Assembly (NCBI GenBank): GCA_015058155.1
Contig: SVCW01000015.1
Coordinates: 1 to 33,523 of the forward strand
Direction of reading: 5' to 3'
Length of the DNA: 33,523 nt
From: Clostridiales bacterium
Lineage (GTDB): Bacteria > Bacillota > Clostridia > Peptostreptococcales > Anaerovoracaceae
The notes beneath the pieces are model-generated. The model saw only the letters and a list, made by a program, of their open reading frames with translations. It searched no databases and was not told where the DNA came from. A program made the position numbers and the translations under genes. Below are positions 31,215 to 33,523 of this stretch, in pieces (position 1 is the first letter of the stretch; each line of letters opens with the position of its first letter).

Positions 31215-32888
31215 TTATTTATAAACTACTGCCTGCCATGCCTTGAGTACATATGGGTTAGTATTTTCAGGGACATTGTTTAATACAGGCTTGAGTTCTC
31301 CAAAGCATACATTTTTTGAAAGAGCTACTTCATTGTCAGTCATATTTACTGCAACCATAACCTTTTCACCGTCAAGGTTACGTTCGTAAACCATAGCTTC
31401 TTCTGTACCGCAGTCAACTCTTACGAAATCTCCGTAAAGAATTGCAGGTGAATCCTTTCTGAGTGCAATTGCTGCCTTGTAGAAGTTGAATACTGAATCA
31501 GGATCCTTGAGCTGATCTTCAACATTGATTTCGTCCTTGTTATCGATTACTTCAATCCAAGGAGTTCCTGTAGTGAAACCTGCGTTGTCACCTGATGTCC
31601 ACTGCATTGGTGTACGTGCATTATCTCTTGAACGATACTTTAAGTTTTCAAGTGCATCTTCTACACTGATTCCAGCTTCATCAACAGCATACTTATAATA
31701 ATTGAAGGCATCAACGTCACGATAGTGATCCATTGAGTCAAAGTATGCGTTGATCATGCCGATTTCTTCGCCCTGATATACAAATGGTGTACAGAGCATA
31801 GTAAATTCGAGAGCAGCGAGGAGCTTAGCTGATCTTTCTCTGAATTCCGGACTATCATTTCCGAATCTTGAAACAGGTCTTGGAAGGTCATGATTACCCC
31901 AGAACCAGCTGTTCCATCCACCGCCTGCAGGAAGCTGTGTCATCCATCTTTCGATAACATCATAAACCTGAGCTGCAGTAAATGGCACGATATCCCACGC
32001 ACCGTCAGGACCGAAATCGAGTTCATCGTGTTCGAACTGGTGGTTCATGCTGAGCTTGTGCTGATCTTCTGCTACCATGAGAAGTGTTTCTTCGATGTCG
32101 GATGCTGAGCATTCTCCTACTGTAACGATGCTTCTAGGAGTGAAGATTCTTTCGTTCATTTCACGAAGAACATCATGCATTGTTGGCTGATTTGTGAAGA
32201 AAGGTCTTCCCTTTACATAGTCTGCAGCATCATCCGGAGCATCAGGGAAATTCTGATCCTTACCGATTGTATTGATAGTATCCATACGGAAACCTGCAAC
32301 ACCCTTATCAACCCAGTAATTGATAATCTTATATACTTCTTCTCTCATTTCCTGACATTCCCAGTTGAGGTCAGGCATCTTCTTAGTATAGAGTCTTAAG
32401 TAATACTGATCTGTAGTCTCATCGTATTCCCATGCAGGTTCGTTGAAATATCCTCTCCAGTTGTTTGGAGGAAGTCCGCCTTCCTTACCGTCCTTCCAAA
32501 CATAGAAGTTTCTGTAAGGGTTGTCCTTTGATTTCTTTGATTCCTGGAACCACATATGCTGATCTGATGTATGGTTGAATACGAGGTCCATCATAATCTT
32601 GATACCACGCTTGCCGAGTTCTTCAGCAAGTTCATCCATGTCTTCCATAGTACCGAATTCAGGATGAATCTGATAATAGTCGCTTACATCATAACCATTA
32701 TCGTCATTTGGTGATGCATATACAGGGCAGAGCCATACCATGCCAACGCCAAGTTCCTTAAGGTAATCAGCCTTTTCAATGATGCCTCTTAAATCGCCGA
32801 TACCATCGCCGTTTGAATCTTTAAAGCTTCTTGGATATATCTGATAAATAACGGTTTCTTTCCACCATTCTTTCTTGATTTCTGCCAT
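31215..32888 (-). CDS. GH13 alpha-glucosidase (oligo-1,6-glucosidase-like)
   Basis: This 557-residue cytoplasmic alpha-amylase-family enzyme begins KEWWKETVIYQIYPRSFKDS. GH13 motifs: DLVFNHTSDQH, GFRMDTINTI (nucleophile Asp), TVGECSA (acid/base Glu) and FWGNHDLPRP (third Asp). The GFRMDTIN form and lack of a signal peptide fit oligo-1,6-glucosidase/MalL or DexB-type exo-enzymes that release glucose from isomalto- or malto-oligosaccharides. The start is the ATG at 32888, with GGAGG upstream; the open frame continues into tRNA-Leu but that part is not protein. No sugar transporter or regulator is adjacent in the window. Confidence 0.93.
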   Translation of the reverse strand: MAEIKKEWWKETVIYQIYPRSFKDSNGDGIGDLRGIIEKADYLKELGVGMVWLCPVYASPNDDNGYDVSDYYQIHPEFGTMEDMDELAEELGKRGIKIMMDLVFNHTSDQHMWFQESKKSKDNPYRNFYVWKDGKEGGLPPNNWRGYFNEPAWEYDETTDQYYLRLYTKKMPDLNWECQEMREEVYKIINYWVDKGVAGFRMDTINTIGKDQNFPDAPDDAADYVKGRPFFTNQPTMHDVLREMNERIFTPRSIVTVGECSASDIEETLLMVAEDQHKLSMNHQFEHDELDFGPDGAWDIVPFTAAQVYDVIERWMTQLPAGGGWNSWFWGNHDLPRPVSRFGNDSPEFRERSAKLLAALEFTMLCTPFVYQGEEIGMINAYFDSMDHYRDVDAFNYYKYAVDEAGISVEDALENLKYRSRDNARTPMQWTSGDNAGFTTGTPWIEVIDNKDEINVEDQLKDPDSVFNFYKAAIALRKDSPAILYGDFVRVDCGTEEAMVYERNLDGEKVMVAVNMTDNEVALSKNVCFGELKPVLNNVPENTNPYVLKAWQAVVYK

Positions 32889-32924
32889 AATAAACCTCCG
32901 TAAAAAACAAATAATCCTATATTT

Positions 32925-32953
32925 ATAATAGCAACAGCATACACGAAATGCAA
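32925..32953 (-). promoter_or_regulatory. Promoter of the GH13 gene
   Basis: On the minus strand TTGCAT (32948-32953) and TATTAT (32925-32930) are spaced by 17 bp, starting just after the tRNA-Leu terminator. Confidence 0.7.
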
Positions 32954-32954
32954 G

Positions 32955-32982
32955 AAAAACAAAAGACATCCTACCGGATGTC
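32955..32982 (-). terminator. Terminator after tRNA-Leu
   Basis: GACATCC-TACC-GGATGTC (32965-32982) extends into A/T-pairing flanks and runs on the minus strand into TTTTGTTTTT. Confidence 0.85.
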
Positions 32983-32991
32983 TTTTCATTT

Positions 32992-33074
32992 TGGTGCGCG
33001 ATGAGGGACTTGAACCCCCACGGTCGCCCGCCAGATCCTAAGTCTGGTGCGTCTGCCAATTCCGCCAATCGCGC
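32992..33074 (-). tRNA. tRNA-Leu(UAG)
   Basis: This 83-base tRNA includes an encoded CCA. Acceptor GCGCGAT pairs with ATCGCGC. The anticodon stem CCAGA/TCTGG encloses CTTAGGA with anticodon TAG. A short extra arm (CGGGCGACCGT) marks the class II leucine type. The T arm reads GGGGGTTCAAGTCCCTC. Confidence 0.96.
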
Positions 33075-33112
33075 ATATTAAATATAGAGGACCTTGATAA
33101 ACAAGGTCCATG

Positions 33113-33188
33113 TGGTGGAGAATAAGGGGTTCGAACCCTTGACCCCCTGCGTGCAAGGCAGGTGCTCTCCCAGCTGAGCTAATTCCCC
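33113..33188 (-). tRNA. tRNA-Ala(UGC)
   Basis: This 76-base tRNA includes an encoded CCA. Acceptor GGGGAAT pairs with ATTCTCC, including a G-U at the third pair as expected for alanine identity. The anticodon loop CTTGCAC has TGC. D arm GCTCAGCTGGGAGAGC and T arm GGGTTCGAACCC are intact. Confidence 0.97.
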
Positions 33189-33207
33189 ATATCAAATTTA
33201 CTTCTTT

Positions 33208-33236
33208 ATTTTACTAATTATTTGTTTACATGTCAA
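33208..33236 (-). promoter_or_regulatory. Promoter of the tRNA-Ala/tRNA-Leu pair
   Basis: On the minus strand TTGACA (33231-33236) and TAAAAT (33208-33213) are spaced by 17 bp, 20 bp before tRNA-Ala and after the terminator that follows tRNA-Glu. Confidence 0.8.
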
Positions 33237-33284
33237 GAAAAATAATTGATTTTATGTAAGTCAAACACAAATTATAAGATGAAT

Positions 33285-33311
33285 AAAAAAAAGAGAGCTA
33301 AATGCTCTCTT
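33285..33311 (-). terminator. Terminator of the rRNA operon after tRNA-Glu
   Basis: AAGAGAGC (33291-33298) and GCTCTCTT (33304-33311) form an 8-bp stem followed by T8 on the minus strand. Confidence 0.88.
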
Positions 33312-33317
33312 AAAAAC

Positions 33318-33392
33318 TGGTGACCCCACCGGGACTCGAACCCGGGTTACCGCCGTGAAAGGGCGATGTCTTAACCACTTGACCATGGGGCC
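33318..33392 (-). tRNA. tRNA-Glu(UUC)
   Basis: This 75-base tRNA includes an encoded CCA. Acceptor GGCCCCA pairs with TGGGGTC. The anticodon loop CTTTCAC has TTC. D arm GGTCAAGTGGTTAAGAC and T arm CCGGGTTCGAGTCCCGG are intact. It lies 8 bp after the 5S rRNA. Confidence 0.96.
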
Positions 33393-33400
33393 AGAAAAAA

Positions 33401-33515
33401 CCGGCAACGTCCTACTTTCCCAGGCAGCTTCCCGCCAAGTATCATCAGCGCTAAGGAGCTTAACTACTGTGTTCGAGATGGGAACAGGTGTGGCCTCCTC
33501 GCTATTGTCACCGGA
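33401..33515 (-). rRNA. rrf: 5S ribosomal RNA
   Basis: About 115 bases read on the minus strand from CCGGTGACAATAGCG, with the conserved CACACCTGTTCCCATCTCGA, ACACAGTAGTTAAGCTC and the closing GACGTTGCCGG. The two ends (CCGG) pair. It is probably complete; exact ends are estimated to within a few bases. The 16S and 23S genes would lie beyond the right edge. Confidence 0.95.
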
Positions 33516-33523
33516 TTCCTTTT

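Noticed and set aside
32889..33068. N-terminal extension of the GH13 gene
   Set aside because: The extension is translated from tRNA-Leu, its terminator and the GH13 promoter; a good ribosome binding site precedes the ATG at 32888.

Overview
The window looks like a chromosomal segment from a Gram-positive, moderately low-G+C anaerobe of the Bacillota, most likely class Clostridia. The evidence is a PolC-type replicative polymerase, the MEP-pathway/phospholipid operon order, AGGAGG-type ribosome binding sites, sigma-A-like promoters, Fe-S-carrying redox proteins and an SLH-domain surface protein. I cannot name the genus from sequence alone.

Layout. (1) 1-3430: the translation/transcription operon rimP-nusA-ylxR(rnpM)-ylxQ-infB on the minus strand, with infB cut by the window edge. 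Its promoter lies inside the terminator of the upstream transporter gene, and a terminator-like hairpin sits in the leader. (2) 3478-5903: a YjiH-type membrane protein divergent from an IclR-type regulator, with palindromic operators between them. (3) 6099-8435: a small XRE regulator, a RibD-C/DHFR-like reductase, then about 925 bp without genes, then another small XRE regulator. The gene-free stretch holds a degenerate array with a 52-bp period and, next to it, a branched inverted-repeat element of about 200 bp. (4) 8510-12495: a 1151-residue SLH/beta-helix surface protein divergent from a second copy of the first XRE regulator. (5) 12577-14095: a hemolysin III/TrhA-type membrane protein divergent from a DUF1836 regulator, with strong shared palindromes. 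(6) 14093-24040: the operon pyrH-frr-uppS-cdsA-dxr-rseP-ispG-polC. PolC has no room for the usual inserted proofreading exonuclease. (7) 24081-28992: a MocR-type regulator, two tandem LUD-domain proteins, and a MarR-MATE efflux operon with operators in its promoter. (8) 29040-32953: a small alarmone synthetase, an Fe-S aldo/keto reductase and a GH13 alpha-glucosidase. (9) 32955-33515: tRNA-Leu(UAG), tRNA-Ala(UGC), tRNA-Glu(UUC) and 5S rRNA, the end of an rRNA operon read leftwards.

How the genes work together. Housekeeping blocks (ribosome maturation, transcription elongation, initiation factor, isoprenoid and phospholipid precursors, replication) alternate with short regulator-plus-target pairs. 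Several of these pairs show readable promoters with palindromes at the -35, in the spacer or at the start site. The most unusual material is the 7309-8100 intergenic region and the exonuclease-less PolC.
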